A DNA stretch of 64,000 bases from Fen-1135 sp963705275. GTDB lineage: Bacteria > Desulfobacterota > Syntrophia > Syntrophales > UBA2185. The position numbers and the translations under genes were made by a program. This document shows positions 16,224 through 27,289 of this stretch, in pieces. The notes beneath the pieces were generated by a model that was not told the DNA's origin, made no database searches, and saw only the letters and a program-made list of their open reading frames with translations. Where the stretch lies: contig OY970063.1 in NCBI GenBank assembly GCA_963705275.1, positions 868,001-932,000 of the forward strand, written 5' to 3'. Each line of letters begins with the position of its first letter. Position 1 is the stretch's first letter.

Positions 16224-17876
16224 GTCAGTACTATTTCAGTTCTCAATTCAACTTGTGCACCCATAGCGGCTTTTAGCAAAGGCGGTTTCATTGTCCAACG
16301 TGATCATACCGTCAATAATGCTGCAAAGGTCATCAGCAGACTAATTGGAAACCTTTATTGACACTTTATACTGTCCTTTAAACAGCGTTTCAGGTCATCG
16401 GGATAAGTACCCTAAAGACGATCGAGCGACAGGAAGACAATCGTGAATTGATCGTCCAGTTGTTGATGAACCGATTTACGATTTCATTTGATGGACAATA
16501 AAGTTACCGCACACGCCTGAACTTTTGGTTGTCGGTAAAGGAACACTCCTTGAATGTCTTACCTGGATCGCCATTCAGCTGTCCAGATTATGTAGACGGA
16601 CTTCTTAATACCATCGGGATAGGAATTGTTGATTTCATTACGGAGTGCTTACAGGGGAGCAGCCTTCTTGCAAGTGGCAATTTTCAAATAGTCTGTCTAT
16701 GTAGCTCATTCGTCATATTCCTGATCGGATCGTTTAGAGAGCTAATGCGCGATGAGCCGCGTCTGTAATGCTTCGGACTGTATCACGTTGTTGAGGGCTA
16801 TGTTGGTCCAAGCAATGGCTTCGCGTACTCGCATGAATTCCTTCTTCGGACTGCTTACCCGGCCCGCGGAACCAAATGTGGATCGGAACAGAAATAGCCG
16901 CTGCGAGTCATCCAGGGGTCCTTGTCGGCGATTGCACGGAGAACACCAGCGTGGTTCGCCACGCGAATGACGGCTTTGGACCATTTCTGATCGTCGCATA
17001 TTATCGGGATCCAGAGACTTAGCGCAGTGAACATGTCGCGAAGCTGGACGTCGGGATCCGGGAAATTGACATAATCGGATCTCCTTAAGAAAGTCACTCG
17101 TCAACGCAAGACTCGAAGCCTTCAATTTCACGGCTCAAAAGCTGGGCAGGCTTGCTCGGGCTCGATCACTCTGTCAAAGAAGTCTTTCCAGTCAGAAGTC
17201 CGATGCCGAGAGAACTGTTCAATGAAGTTTGCAGCAGAAAGACTCGTTTGACATTGGCGAGGCCAAGGGCTCCGAGAAGTTGTACGCACCACGCCGTGCG
17301 GCTTAACGTTGCTCCACAATGTCATCAAGGACGGTCTCACAGTCACCTGCATATTGTCGAGTGACGGCATTTTGCGTCGCAACCTTCCAATGCAGGAGCT
17401 AAGCGCTGGCTACGCAGCATTGCAGGAAGCGAACGCTTTCGATTCGCATGTGGCAAATGCCAAAATCCGTCTTGAGCGATGCTTTGAAGTTGGTGCCGCG
17501 CGGGTCAGTGCGCGAGGCATTTGTTTTACGATAATAACGTAGTAATCGGAATCCATATGGCACGTATTCACTGCGCCGAGAAGGAAGCTTTCAGAGACGG
17601 TAGCGTTAGCTCCGCATTGCCGCAGTGCACAGCGCGGCGGCAACAATTAATATACGTAGTACCTAAATTCCGAATCACGCAAAAAATACAAGTAGACTTT
17701 TACAATAAAAAGCAATTAAATTCCATTATTATTCTTGAATCAATACCGAAAATATGTTTATTATTAAAGAGATAGAATATGACGTCGGGAGCGCCGCAGA
17801 GTCCTCTGGATGCGCTCTTGAGCGGGAAATAGACGGGCGGGTGTTTTAAAATGGTCTTTATCCGGTGAGGTAATGC
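16224..17876. other. Gene-poor region with decayed reading frames
   Basis: About 1.65 kb without a recognisable intact gene. On the minus strand pieces of possible proteins appear in shifting frames: one reads DYVNFPDPDVQLRDMFTALS and then SLWIPIICDDQKWSKAVIRV at about 16860-17090, and another reads FMRVREAIAWTNIALNNVIQ at about 16745-16830. A ribosome site AAGGAGAT precedes an ATG at about 17066-17068. Scattered GCTAAC and CGGCTTAACGTT motifs resemble attC boxes. The most likely reading is remains of additional cassettes; none can be named. The last 150 bases before 17877 are AT-rich and seem non-coding. Confidence 0.4.
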
Positions 17877-18101
17877 ATGGCTGATTTTTCCGGCTTCGGC
17901 AAGATTCTCATTATTATCGGAGTTGCCATCGCGGTCCTGGGTTTCCTTGTCCTCCTGGGAGGGAAAATTCCGTGGATTGGAAGGCTTCCCGGTGACTTCT
18001 ATTACAAGGGCAAGAATTTCACCTTCTATCTTCCACTCGCCACAAGCATAATCATCAGTGTCATCCTCACGATCATCTTGATGTTTATCAACCGCAAATA
18101 A
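17877..18101 (+). CDS. DUF2905 small membrane protein
   Basis: 74-residue inner-membrane protein with two membrane segments (ILIIIGVAIAVLGFLVLLGG and LPLATSIIISVILTIILMFI) joined by the IPWIGRLPGDFYYKGKNFTF loop that defines DUF2905. GAGGTAATGC precedes the ATG. Family function is unknown. It stands between the decayed cassette region and the convergent glycogen gene, 49 bases from that gene's stop. Confidence 0.9.
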   Translation: MADFSGFGKILIIIGVAIAVLGFLVLLGGKIPWIGRLPGDFYYKGKNFTFYLPLATSIIISVILTIILMFINRK

Positions 18102-18150
18102 TCGCGCAGTTATCCGTGTTGCGATACCTTTATGGAATAATATGTGTCGT

Positions 18151-21100
18151 CTATGCCCAGAAGATAAGCCCTGTTGCGTACTTGGCAGAGAGGTTCTTAT
18201 GGCGCGGCAGGACCCTGATACCGTACGAGTATGGTCCGTTGTGTCTCACGATGTATTCCGCAGAATATGTGAGGATTCCATCTGATCCTTTTTTGGCTAT
18301 GCTCAAAGGAACACAATCGGGAGAATCGGCAAATTCATACCCATCTTTTATTCCTATTATCAGTTCAACCAGTATTTCTTCCGGCCCCACTTTCCCCGGA
18401 TCTACCCTGGCGCTGACGATCAGCGGCTGATCGACGGGAACGGTATCCCCCTGGATACCCTCAATGCTGGCGTCCAGAAGCCTGAGCGAGGAAAACCGCA
18501 TAGGGATCTTGCGCCTCCAGTCCGCAAGTTCGCGGGCCAGTTTATGTGCATCCATATAGAGTTCATGTTCCCTCTCCGCCGTGGGAAGATACATATCGTT
18601 GTAATAATCCAGCAGCATCCTTTCCGTGTTGAATTTCGGCATAAGGGTCTGCAGGGATCTCTTAATCATGCTGATCCATTTTTCCGGGAGCCCTGATATT
18701 TCCCGGCTGTAGAATGCCGGTATCACCGCATTCTCAAGTATTGCATAAAGCGACTGGCTGTCCTCTTCATCGGCATTCGCCCTTTCTTCATTATACCCTT
18801 TGCAGGCGGGCCCTATGGTCCAGCCATTGGTTCCATCGTAGCCTTCACACCACCACCCGTCAGATACGCTGATGTTGAGTACGCCATTGGCGACAACTTT
18901 TTGACCGCTTGTACCGCTCGCCTCGTAAGGTCTTCGGGGTGTATTCAGCCAGACATCGACACCCTGGACAAGACGCCGTGCTATATTGATATCATAGTCC
19001 TCGATGAAAAATATCTTGCCTCTGAATCTCTCATCTCTGCATACATCTATGACTTTCTTGACAAGGCTTTTCCCCATGCCGTCGTTGGGATGTGCCTTCC
19101 CCGCCATAATCAAATGAACAGGGCGCGTAGGATGATTCAGGATTCTGTCGAGACGATCCAGGTCAGACAGGAGCATGTCAGCGCGCTTGTAAGGGGCAAA
19201 TCGTCTCGCGAATCCGATCATCAGGGCAGCGGGATTAATTTTTGAAAAGAACTCTTCCCGCCACGTCTTCGTATAACCATATTTCAGCCAGTGCTTAGAA
19301 AGATACTCCCGCAAAAAATTGATCGTTTTTTGCTTCAGTTCATATCTTGTATCCCACAGCAGCGAATCGGGGATGTCTTTGACTTTCTCCCAAATTTCCG
19401 GGTTTCCCATGTCTTTTTCCCAATCTCCGAGATATGCATCAAACAAGGATCGCATCCTCGGCGCGATATAGGACATAACGTGGACGCCGTTTGTTATGTG
19501 ACGGATCGGGACGTCCGAGATGTTAAAACCCTTCCACACATCACGCCACATCCGCTTTGACACCTCTTCATGAACATGGCTCACGGCGTTGCTCATGTGG
19601 GCCATCTTCAGGGCAAAAACAGCCATGAAGAACGTCCTTTCTTCTCCACCCTCTTTCCGACCCAGTTCCCAGAACTGTGACCAGGACATGCCTGTTTTCT
19701 TGATAAAGCTGGCGAAGTAATGCTCCATCAAATCCCTGGGGAACCTTTCAATGCCTGCTTCAACAGGGGTATGGGTAGTGAATACAGTGCTTCCGCAAAC
19801 GACCTCTATAGCCTCATCCAGGGAAAGTCCTTCCTCTGACATCAGACCGGTTATGCGTTCGAAAATAAGAAAAGCGGAATGGCCCTCGTTGAGATGATAG
19901 ACGCGCGGCCGGATGCCCAGCTTCTTTATCAGTCTGACGCCTCCCATACCCAAGAGTATTTCTTGCTCAATCCTAATCCTCTGGTCCGCCGGATAAAGCC
20001 GCTCCGTTATTTTTCTATCCTGACCGGTATTCCCCGGAACATCTGCATTAAGCAAATATAACGACACGCGCCCAACCTTAACCTCCCAGATATTCGCGTA
20101 CAGTGTCCTCCCGGGCAATTCGAGAGATATCTGAACTTCGTTCCCCATGTCGTCCCTGACAATTTGAGCGGGCATCATGGAGAATTCATTATCCGGATAT
20201 TCCTCTATCTGGATGCCGTTCTTATCAATAACCTGTTTAAAATAGCCGTTCTTATAAAGAAGACCGATACCCACAAGCGGAATATTGAGATCACTGGCGG
20301 TTTTCAGATGATCGCCGGAGAGTGTACCCAATCCGCCAGAATAGATGGGTATGCATTCATGGAGGCCGTACTCGGCTGAGAAATAGGCAATCGGCGAAGA
20401 CCATTTGATAGCCTGAGAGACTTGTACCCTTTCATCGGGCGTCCTGTCATTCATATATTCGTCGAACTGATGCATGATCTGCGCATACATCGTCAAGTAG
20501 CTGGGGTTTTCGGATGCCTCCGACAATTTTTCCGGCGAAACATTCTCCAACATCCGGACGGGGTTATTGCCCATCTGCTGCCAAAGTATAGGATCGAGAG
20601 AAATATATAGACCGCGTGCCTTGGGGTGCCATGTCCACCATAAATTGTAGGCCAGTTCCCGCAGCCGCTCAATTTTGTGGGGAAGATTCACCACGGCGGT
20701 AAACGAGCGAAAATGAGGCTGCGTGGATACGCTGCCTGCGAAAACATATTTCCTCTCCGCTCTGAAGTCTATCAGGACGAGCCTTTCTGCACGCTCACGG
20801 GCGGCGGCGATCGCTCTATCGTATGCCTGGAGGTAAGACTTGAAGAAGTCTTTCCAGTTTGCCTGCAAAGCCACGTGCCTGGCTTTTTTTCGCCTTTCTT
20901 CAATTTCATGATCAGTCCAGGATAGAAATCCCTTGAAGATGTTATACAGATTTTCTTCGATTGACTCGATTTTCTGACCCTTGCGTTTCAAAAGGATAAC
21001 GCCGCTGTTCTCACCTGCCTTCTCCTGGACCCAGAGCCCGAAACCAGCCTGATCGGTTGTTATGGTGGGTACGGAATGGGCAACGCACTCCAGGGGTGTA

Positions 21101-22412
21101 TAACCCCACGGCTCGTAGTATGACGGGAAAACCCCCAGGTCACATCCCGAGAGGGCTTCGTAATAGGCCATGTTGATCAGGCCGTCATGACCATTTAAGT
21201 ATGCCGGGTCAAAGATGACATGAATCCTGTTTTGGGTCGTATTCATGAGTCCCAATCTGTTACATGTCTGCAAGATAGGATCGGATGCCTCATAGTGAAG
21301 CCTGTGGGTGGCAATGGGGGCGGTGCCCGATTCGGGTCTTCCCGGCTCGCACTGCAGGGCGGGAATCAAATCCATGTGTCCGCCAAGCACGAAAAGACAG
21401 GCCAGAACCTCTTCGTCCTTGGTCATGTCCTTCTCAAGCCGGCCCAAGGCATTTAGAAAAATATCAATGCCCTTATTATGAAATTCGTAACGTCCCGAGA
21501 TGATCAGAATCTTCGTATTCGAAGGAAAATCTTTTCTCAAAAACCGTCGAAGCGGCAGCCAGGAGTGTTTCCCTTGCTTTCAATGCGGGCGCTCTGTTTG
21601 CGGTGAGATCAGGAATGTGGTCGACATCAAGACCGTTGGGTGTAATGACATCCGGATATCTGCCAAGAAAATTCTTTGCTTCCGCGGCGGTTATTTCGCT
21701 GACTGTCGTGAAACAATCTGCCTCCCTGGCAGAGGCCACTTCCATGGAATATTTAGCTTTGATATTGTGGGCGCTCGCTTCCGCAAGCGGCGATATATTG
21801 TCCATTACAGTGTATATATCCACCCCTGAGCCCGCGAGGGTTCTTCCGAGAATCGTTGCGTGGGTTGTAAATATGGTGCCTATCTCGGGAACCTTTTTTT
21901 TCACGCACAAAAGGCCTGCTCCGCACATCCATTCATGAAACTGGGCGATGGCCGGTATGTTATTATGCGGTCTGACCATCAGATTATAAATTGTTTCGAT
22001 TACCTCGCCGCAGGCATAGCTGAACATCAACGGTTCCACGTAGTCCCATCCGCCGGCTATGGAATCTATGCCGTAATCCTCCCAGAGTCTGTAGAGCAAC
22101 TGGTCTTTGTCATACTTTTTACCGAAATTGACAAGGATGACCTTCGGCTCTCCGGGGATGTTCCACCTGCCAAACCGGCAGGGAATTTCCTTGATAGCCG
22201 TGCTTTCCCTGATCTTGACCCAGCAATCCTCATCGGTTTCTTCAAAATCAGTGTTAGTCTTGAGGTCAGGTCCCAGACAGGAAGTACCTTTCACCATAGT
22301 TCCGAACGGCCTCCCGCATCTTGCTGGTAATGACGGTATATATTCCTCCTACCTTGTTGCATACCTCCCAGCTGACCTCGAATAAATAACTTTTCGTCTG
22401 CTTTTTCATCAT
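18151..22412 (-). pseudogene. GT3 glycogen synthase - GT35 alpha-glucan phosphorylase fusion, two frameshifts
   Basis: A single region of about 1420 codons. The N-terminal third is a eukaryote-like GT3 glycogen synthase: FEVSWEVCNKVGGIYTVITS at the start, FHEWMCGAGL, FTTHATILGRTLAGSG, CFTTVSEITAAEA, PNGLDVDHIPD, and SGRYEFHNKGIDIFLNALGR. The C-terminal two thirds is a short-type GT35 phosphorylase: YFSAEYGLHE, YSGGLGTLSGDHLK, HLNEGHSAF, TTHTPVEAG, GFARRFAPYKRA and EASGTSGQKVVANG with the PLP-lysine region. Two frame changes interrupt the GT3 part (about 22268-22284 and 21538-21560). Start ATG 22412 has GAGGAG upstream and overlaps the stop of the GH57 gene by four bases. If the shifts are sequencing errors the product is one bifunctional enzyme that makes and degrades glycogen. 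Confidence 0.82.
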
Positions 22413-23608
22413 GAATTGCGCTCCTCTTTCTTGCCTAAGTATCCGGAAAAATCGTCGACGATATTCATATAGTTGATATACGCATCATAGGGCGACCCGT
22501 AGGGGTTTGAATGCTTATGGATATCCCCACCGGCAAGCCCTCTGGTACGCATGTAAAAGAAATGGTCGGATGCCTGAAGCATGCGCCAGGTGCGGAGAAA
22601 CATCGCATCTTTCCGACGACGAACCTTCGACTCCATTTTATATAATGCATCAATTGCGTCCTTCTGTAAAGAATTGCCCAATCGCGCATCCAAATCTCTT
22701 TCGGCATCTGCCCATGAGATATAGTCCTCCACATCAAGCTCGTCAACAGGACCGTAGTCTCGGGCAATCTCCAAAGGGGTCTGAAATCTGAAATCGGGAT
22801 GGGTCAGAATTTCGCGGGGCAGGAGATGGAGAAAGTCTAATATCCCTGTTTCATGCGTGTGATGTTCACCAAATGTCTCATAGTTCATGAATAGGTTTAT
22901 GACATCCCCGGTATCGTTCATACTGTGAATCCAGTTAGCGTATTTATCAGCCAAAAATGGAAGTTCGGACCACTTCGGGTCCGAAAAATGAAATGCAATA
23001 TCGTCGGAGAGACGGTAGTTTCTCAAGAGCAGTTTCAGATTTTTACACCCCGAGGGCCGATAGACATAGTTGGGAGACCGCCATCCCAGAATCTTATCTG
23101 CCCCTTCGGCCACGATGACATGGTATCCCATTTTTTCTGCGCATTTTGCAAGAGCGCTGTTGTAGATGAGCTCTGTGTGACGAAGCGTCTTGGGAGTTTG
23201 GCCAAACAGGGTCTTTATCTTCTTCTTATGCAACATGACCTGATCTTTGAATTCCCGGACAGAATAGAGATATGCGAGGGAATGGTAATAAGTCTCGCCT
23301 ATGAACTCCACGCATCCCGTATCGGCAAGTCGCTTAAAGCTTTCAAGAACGTCAATACGATGTTTTTCAAATTGATCAAGTAGAACGCCTGTTATCGAAA
23401 AAGCGACCCGGAAATCTCCCTTGTAGCGTTTGATCAAATCAAGCATTATGCGGTTGGCTGGAAGATAGCATGTTTCAGATGATCTGTGCAGGTTCTCGAG
23501 ATTTCTTTCCGCATCCTCGTAAACATGGTCATGGTCAATATCGAAGAAGGTATAGTGCTTCAGCCAGAGAGGCTTATTGACGTGAAAGAGCAGACAGATA
23601 CTTGGCAT
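22409..23608 (-). CDS. GH57 family glycoside hydrolase
   Basis: 399 residues resembling the short GH57 alpha-amylase-like group: ICLLFHVNKPLW at the N-terminus, a TYYHSLAYLYS segment where GH57 has its second conserved region, LRHTELIYNSALAK (conserved glutamate region, the usual nucleophile position), and NLFMNYETFGEHHTHETGIL with the acidic residue and histidines of the fourth region. Expected to cut or transfer alpha-1,4-glucan chains; whether hydrolase or transferase cannot be decided. It overlaps the downstream fusion gene by ATGA and starts 13 bases after the GT4 gene stop, so the three form one operon. Confidence 0.85.
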   Translation of the reverse strand: MPSICLLFHVNKPLWLKHYTFFDIDHDHVYEDAERNLENLHRSSETCYLPANRIMLDLIKRYKGDFRVAFSITGVLLDQFEKHRIDVLESFKRLADTGCVEFIGETYYHSLAYLYSVREFKDQVMLHKKKIKTLFGQTPKTLRHTELIYNSALAKCAEKMGYHVIVAEGADKILGWRSPNYVYRPSGCKNLKLLLRNYRLSDDIAFHFSDPKWSELPFLADKYANWIHSMNDTGDVINLFMNYETFGEHHTHETGILDFLHLLPREILTHPDFRFQTPLEIARDYGPVDELDVEDYISWADAERDLDARLGNSLQKDAIDALYKMESKVRRRKDAMFLRTWRMLQASDHFFYMRTRGLAGGDIHKHSNPYGSPYDAYINYMNIVDDFSGYLGKKEERNS

Positions 23609-23620
23609 TCCCCCACCTTT

Positions 23621-24913
23621 TCAATGTAATACGCGCCGGTAGACATCGACGATCTTTTCGGCGGCTTTTGCCCAGTGGACGCTCTTTAATTGTTCACGCG
23701 ACCTTTCCACAATCTCCTCTACCAGGCTCGGGTGTCTCAAAACAGCGATTATCTTATTGGCAATTTCATCAACATCCCAGAAGTCTGCTTTCAAGACATG
23801 ATCAAGGATCTCCGCTGCACCGGACTGTCTGGACATAATGACGGGCACATCGTAAACCATCGCCTCGAGAGAAGATATGCCGAAAGGTTCCGAGACACTG
23901 GGCATGACATACACATCACTCATGGAGAATATGCGCTCGACTTCTGTTCCCTGAAGAAAACCGGTAAAGTGAAAATTTTTCCCTATATGAAGCTCGGCGA
24001 CCCTCTCGATCATACGGGGCATCATATCTCCTGTGCCTGCCATGACGAATGTCACTTGCGGAAATTCTTTCAAGACTCTTGCCGCCGCCTCGACAAAATA
24101 GTCAGGGCCCTTCTGGAATGTAATCCTGCCGAGAAAAAGCACGATCTTTTTGTCAGGGTCTCTTTCCCAATGGTAGACCCGTGGAGCCTCATCCCGCGAA
24201 ACCGCGTTATGGACTACAGATATCTTGTCAGGATCAATACTATAGTGTTTGATAATCAAATTTTTTGTATAATTGCTCACAGCAATAATATGATCGCATA
24301 ACACCATGCCGTAACGCTCCAGATAATATATATCCTGATTAACGTCTTCGCCGCTTCTGTCAAACTCCAGAGAATGAATATGAAGAACGAGAGGCTTGCC
24401 GCTGACTTCCCTGGCGTAAAGACCGGCAAATACAGTCATCCAGTCATGGGCGTGAATAATATCATAAGAGTGATCTCCGGCAATGACACCGGCCGCCCTG
24501 GCATATCTCATCACCTCAGCAATCAGATTTGGGCCATATGGCCCTGGGGCGCCTAAGAAGTGTATGCCCTCCGTTTCCATCCTGCCTTTTTCATATAAGG
24601 GCAGGTCATAATTGCCTTGCTGCGACCTTTCATACGCGCCCATATTTAAATATGGCCTGAGGGTGGAATTGATCAGCCTGACATCGAGTCCGGCAAAGAT
24701 ACCTATGGCGCCGGCAGCCTGCTCCTTCACAGAAATCGCCGGCGCTGAAATCAATTCCACGTGCGAGGCAAGAGCTTCACCCGGCCATTGCGGAATGACG
24801 AAGGATATCTTGTGGCCCAGCGCCACTAGCGCCTTCGTGATACCGAAACAGGCCGTTCCGAGACCGCCGCTTACATGGGGCGGAAATTCCCACCCGAACA
24901 TAAGGATTCTCAA
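23621..24913 (-). CDS. GT4/GT5-like glycosyltransferase of the glycogen operon
   Basis: 430-residue GT-B glycosyltransferase. MFGWEFPPHVSGGLGTACFG is the donor/acceptor glycine loop of starch-synthase-like enzymes, IIHAHDWMTVFAGLYA follows, and the C-terminal half has VLFLGRITFQKGPDYFVEAA, VMAGTGDM and the ExxE region MPSVSEPFGISSLEAMVYD. The start is a TTG with GGAG upstream. Position at the head of the GH57 and synthase-phosphorylase genes indicates alpha-glucan synthesis; donor (UDP- or ADP-glucose) is unknown. Confidence 0.85.
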   Translation of the reverse strand: MRILMFGWEFPPHVSGGLGTACFGITKALVALGHKISFVIPQWPGEALASHVELISAPAISVKEQAAGAIGIFAGLDVRLINSTLRPYLNMGAYERSQQGNYDLPLYEKGRMETEGIHFLGAPGPYGPNLIAEVMRYARAAGVIAGDHSYDIIHAHDWMTVFAGLYAREVSGKPLVLHIHSLEFDRSGEDVNQDIYYLERYGMVLCDHIIAVSNYTKNLIIKHYSIDPDKISVVHNAVSRDEAPRVYHWERDPDKKIVLFLGRITFQKGPDYFVEAAARVLKEFPQVTFVMAGTGDMMPRMIERVAELHIGKNFHFTGFLQGTEVERIFSMSDVYVMPSVSEPFGISSLEAMVYDVPVIMSRQSGAAEILDHVLKADFWDVDEIANKIIAVLRHPSLVEEIVERSREQLKSVHWAKAAEKIVDVYRRVLH

Positions 24914-25119
24914 GGCTCTCCGCCTCCTAGCATAAGACGATCATGTGTCTGTATCGGAATGTTATTACAGAGGTGACTCTTGCATGATACCGCTGAAATA
25001 TGTTTTTCATACTGTCATAATGGAGGGTTAAAGTAAACCACAAAATCCTTTATTGATGTGCCATCGAATCAATTAATGGGAATTGAAGCTCTCCGCCGGG
25101 GATGCGCCCGCTGCCTAAT

Positions 25120-27120
25120 TCAAGCGTCAGGAGTATCCTTGAGAAGCATGTACAGTCTGATTAGTCCGGCTACACTCCACGCCTGCGAAATGCACCCGTT
25201 AGGGCGATGGGGCAGGTCGCCATCAAAGATTTCAGATATGCAACCGACGCCGGCTTCCGGCATATGGCTGCGAAGAAATGTCCGAATGTAATTTAAGAGA
25301 AATGCCTTTGCCGCAGCCTTATCATGTGCGGCCTTGATATACGCCTCGCCGAAATGTGCGATCAGCCAGGGCCATACAGTGCCTTGATGATAGGCCGCAT
25401 CTCTCGTTAAGCCATCGCCTTCGTACCGCCCTTTATAGCTTTCATCCTCCGGTGAGAGGGTTCTTAGACCGACCGGGGTAAGAAGGTGCTTCTTGACTTT
25501 CTCGACTACGCCCATCCATTTAGCTGCATCCAATGGCGAGTACGGAAGCGAGACGGCCAGAATCTGATTCGGCCTTACGGCCCGATCCAGAGAGCCGTCG
25601 CGGAAGACATCACCCAGGTAGTCCTCGCCTTCGATCCAGAAAATATCGACAAAGGACTTCCTTATCCTTGAGATCAGATCCTGGAATGAAAATTCACTAT
25701 CATCAAAAAGCTGGCCGAGTTCGTGGGCAAAGCAGATGGCGTTGTACCAGAGGGCATTGATCTCTACCGGATATCCCCATCGTGCGGTGACAGGCGTGCC
25801 TTTCACAGTAGCATCCATCCATGTTATATGCGTACCCTTATCGCCGGCGTGGAGCAAACCGTTTTCACCCATGTAGATATCGAATGCAGTGCCATCCATA
25901 TACCCTTTCAAAATCCTCTTCATGACCGGCCACATCCGGCTCTTGATAAACGTTATTTCGCCTCCGTACTTCAGCATCTGTTGAATGGACCAGAAATACC
26001 ACAGTGACGTATCGACTGTATTGTAAGCATTTTCCGTCTCATCATCGGAGAAATAATTGGGCAGAATGCCGTTCTTTTCAAATGTGCTCATTGAGTCAAG
26101 GATGGCCATCCCCTCCTCGGAACGGCCGCTCAAAAATGTCAGACCCGGTAGCGAGATGAGTGTATCCCGTCCCCAGTCGCCGAACCAGTGATATCCCGCA
26201 ATGACCGTCGGTCTGCCTGAGGGCGAATTGATTATGAACTGCCGGCCAGAAGTTATGAGGTTTCGGACGTGAATTCTGTCCTCCTCATTTTCAAACTTCT
26301 CCGCCGCCTCCCCGTCTCTCGACGCCTCCTTGGCGCGCCTCGCCGTTTCCGTTTCCCATATCACTTCCAGCTTTTCCCGGGAGACGTCCGTCGCTGCAGA
26401 GATGATGACTGCGCTTCCCTTTTCAATGGGAATCTCCAACATGCCGGGACAGAAAAGATCCTCACGCCAGTCAAAGCCCCTGTCTTTCTCCCTCTCATAT
26501 TCAAAATTATTGTACCAGACAGGAGAGGGAAATATTTTCGCCTCTACATTCGTTTGAAAGACAATGGGAGGCATGCCGTCATAAGGGTGTAGCTTGAATC
26601 CTTTTTCTATCTTATAGGCTTCCGCCTGAAGAGACGAGTTCTCTTTAGTCAACGCATGATAATTTCGAAACGCAACGAATGGTCTCAGGTGTAAGAGGCT
26701 CGGAGACTGGCAACGTTCGACATCATATCTGATGAGTACACGATCCTCCTTATGGATCATCATTATTGTTTTACGGATGCGAATTCCATCAGCTTCATAG
26801 ATAAACTGTGGGGAAGAATCCAGGTGGAATTCATTCAGGAAATGTTTCTCCTGAGGGAAAAAGAAACCGGGAAATTGACAGCATGAAAGGAAGAGTCCTT
26901 TCCCATCCGCAACAACCGCGTCTTCGATCCATGAGAGGAGGACGTGCCTCCCCTTCGGCGCCCTGAGGTTTGCCACCAGAAGACCGTGATATTTTCTTGT
27001 ATTGCAAGAGAGGATCGTACTTGAGGCGTAACTCCCCAATCCGTTGGTATCAAGCCACTCTAAGGTCAATGCCTTTTCAAGATCGGCACAGGAATGATTA
27101 TCAATGGAAAATCGTCTCAT
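25120..27120 (-). CDS. Glycogen debranching enzyme (amylo-alpha-1,6-glucosidase, GH133-like)
   Basis: 666 residues, all-helical (alpha/alpha)6 hydrolase of the archaeal/bacterial GDE type. The N-terminal domain begins with the family's EWLDTNGLGSYASSTI and TRKYHGLLVA; the catalytic domain has AGYHWFGDWGRDTLISLPGL (catalytic aspartate region), NTVDTSLWYFWSIQQ, TWMDATVKGTPVTARWGYPV, and RDAAYHQGTVWPWLIAHFGE. It removes alpha-1,6 branches from glycogen, supplying linear chains for the phosphorylase. About 200 bases separate it from the GT4 gene, so it may be transcribed with that operon or from its own promoter. Confidence 0.94.
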   Translation of the reverse strand: MRRFSIDNHSCADLEKALTLEWLDTNGLGSYASSTILSCNTRKYHGLLVANLRAPKGRHVLLSWIEDAVVADGKGLFLSCCQFPGFFFPQEKHFLNEFHLDSSPQFIYEADGIRIRKTIMMIHKEDRVLIRYDVERCQSPSLLHLRPFVAFRNYHALTKENSSLQAEAYKIEKGFKLHPYDGMPPIVFQTNVEAKIFPSPVWYNNFEYEREKDRGFDWREDLFCPGMLEIPIEKGSAVIISAATDVSREKLEVIWETETARRAKEASRDGEAAEKFENEEDRIHVRNLITSGRQFIINSPSGRPTVIAGYHWFGDWGRDTLISLPGLTFLSGRSEEGMAILDSMSTFEKNGILPNYFSDDETENAYNTVDTSLWYFWSIQQMLKYGGEITFIKSRMWPVMKRILKGYMDGTAFDIYMGENGLLHAGDKGTHITWMDATVKGTPVTARWGYPVEINALWYNAICFAHELGQLFDDSEFSFQDLISRIRKSFVDIFWIEGEDYLGDVFRDGSLDRAVRPNQILAVSLPYSPLDAAKWMGVVEKVKKHLLTPVGLRTLSPEDESYKGRYEGDGLTRDAAYHQGTVWPWLIAHFGEAYIKAAHDKAAAKAFLLNYIRTFLRSHMPEAGVGCISEIFDGDLPHRPNGCISQAWSVAGLIRLYMLLKDTPDA

Positions 27121-27289
27121 CTGTGTTGTCCTTCAGTGCGGAAAATCGAAAATCCCAAAAATCCACATGGTATCGAATAGTTCACCGCCATTCAGTTCAA
27201 TAGTGATGCAAACATATTCTTAAAAAAGACTTATTCCCCTGGTAAGTAATCAGAAATGTGGTTGGAGAAGGGGACGGCGTTACCAGCAA

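Noticed and set aside
16742..17131. Leftward open frame of 129 codons as a real gene
   Set aside because: Its two halves belong to different frames of an apparent older gene; no start site or family; treated as decayed DNA.
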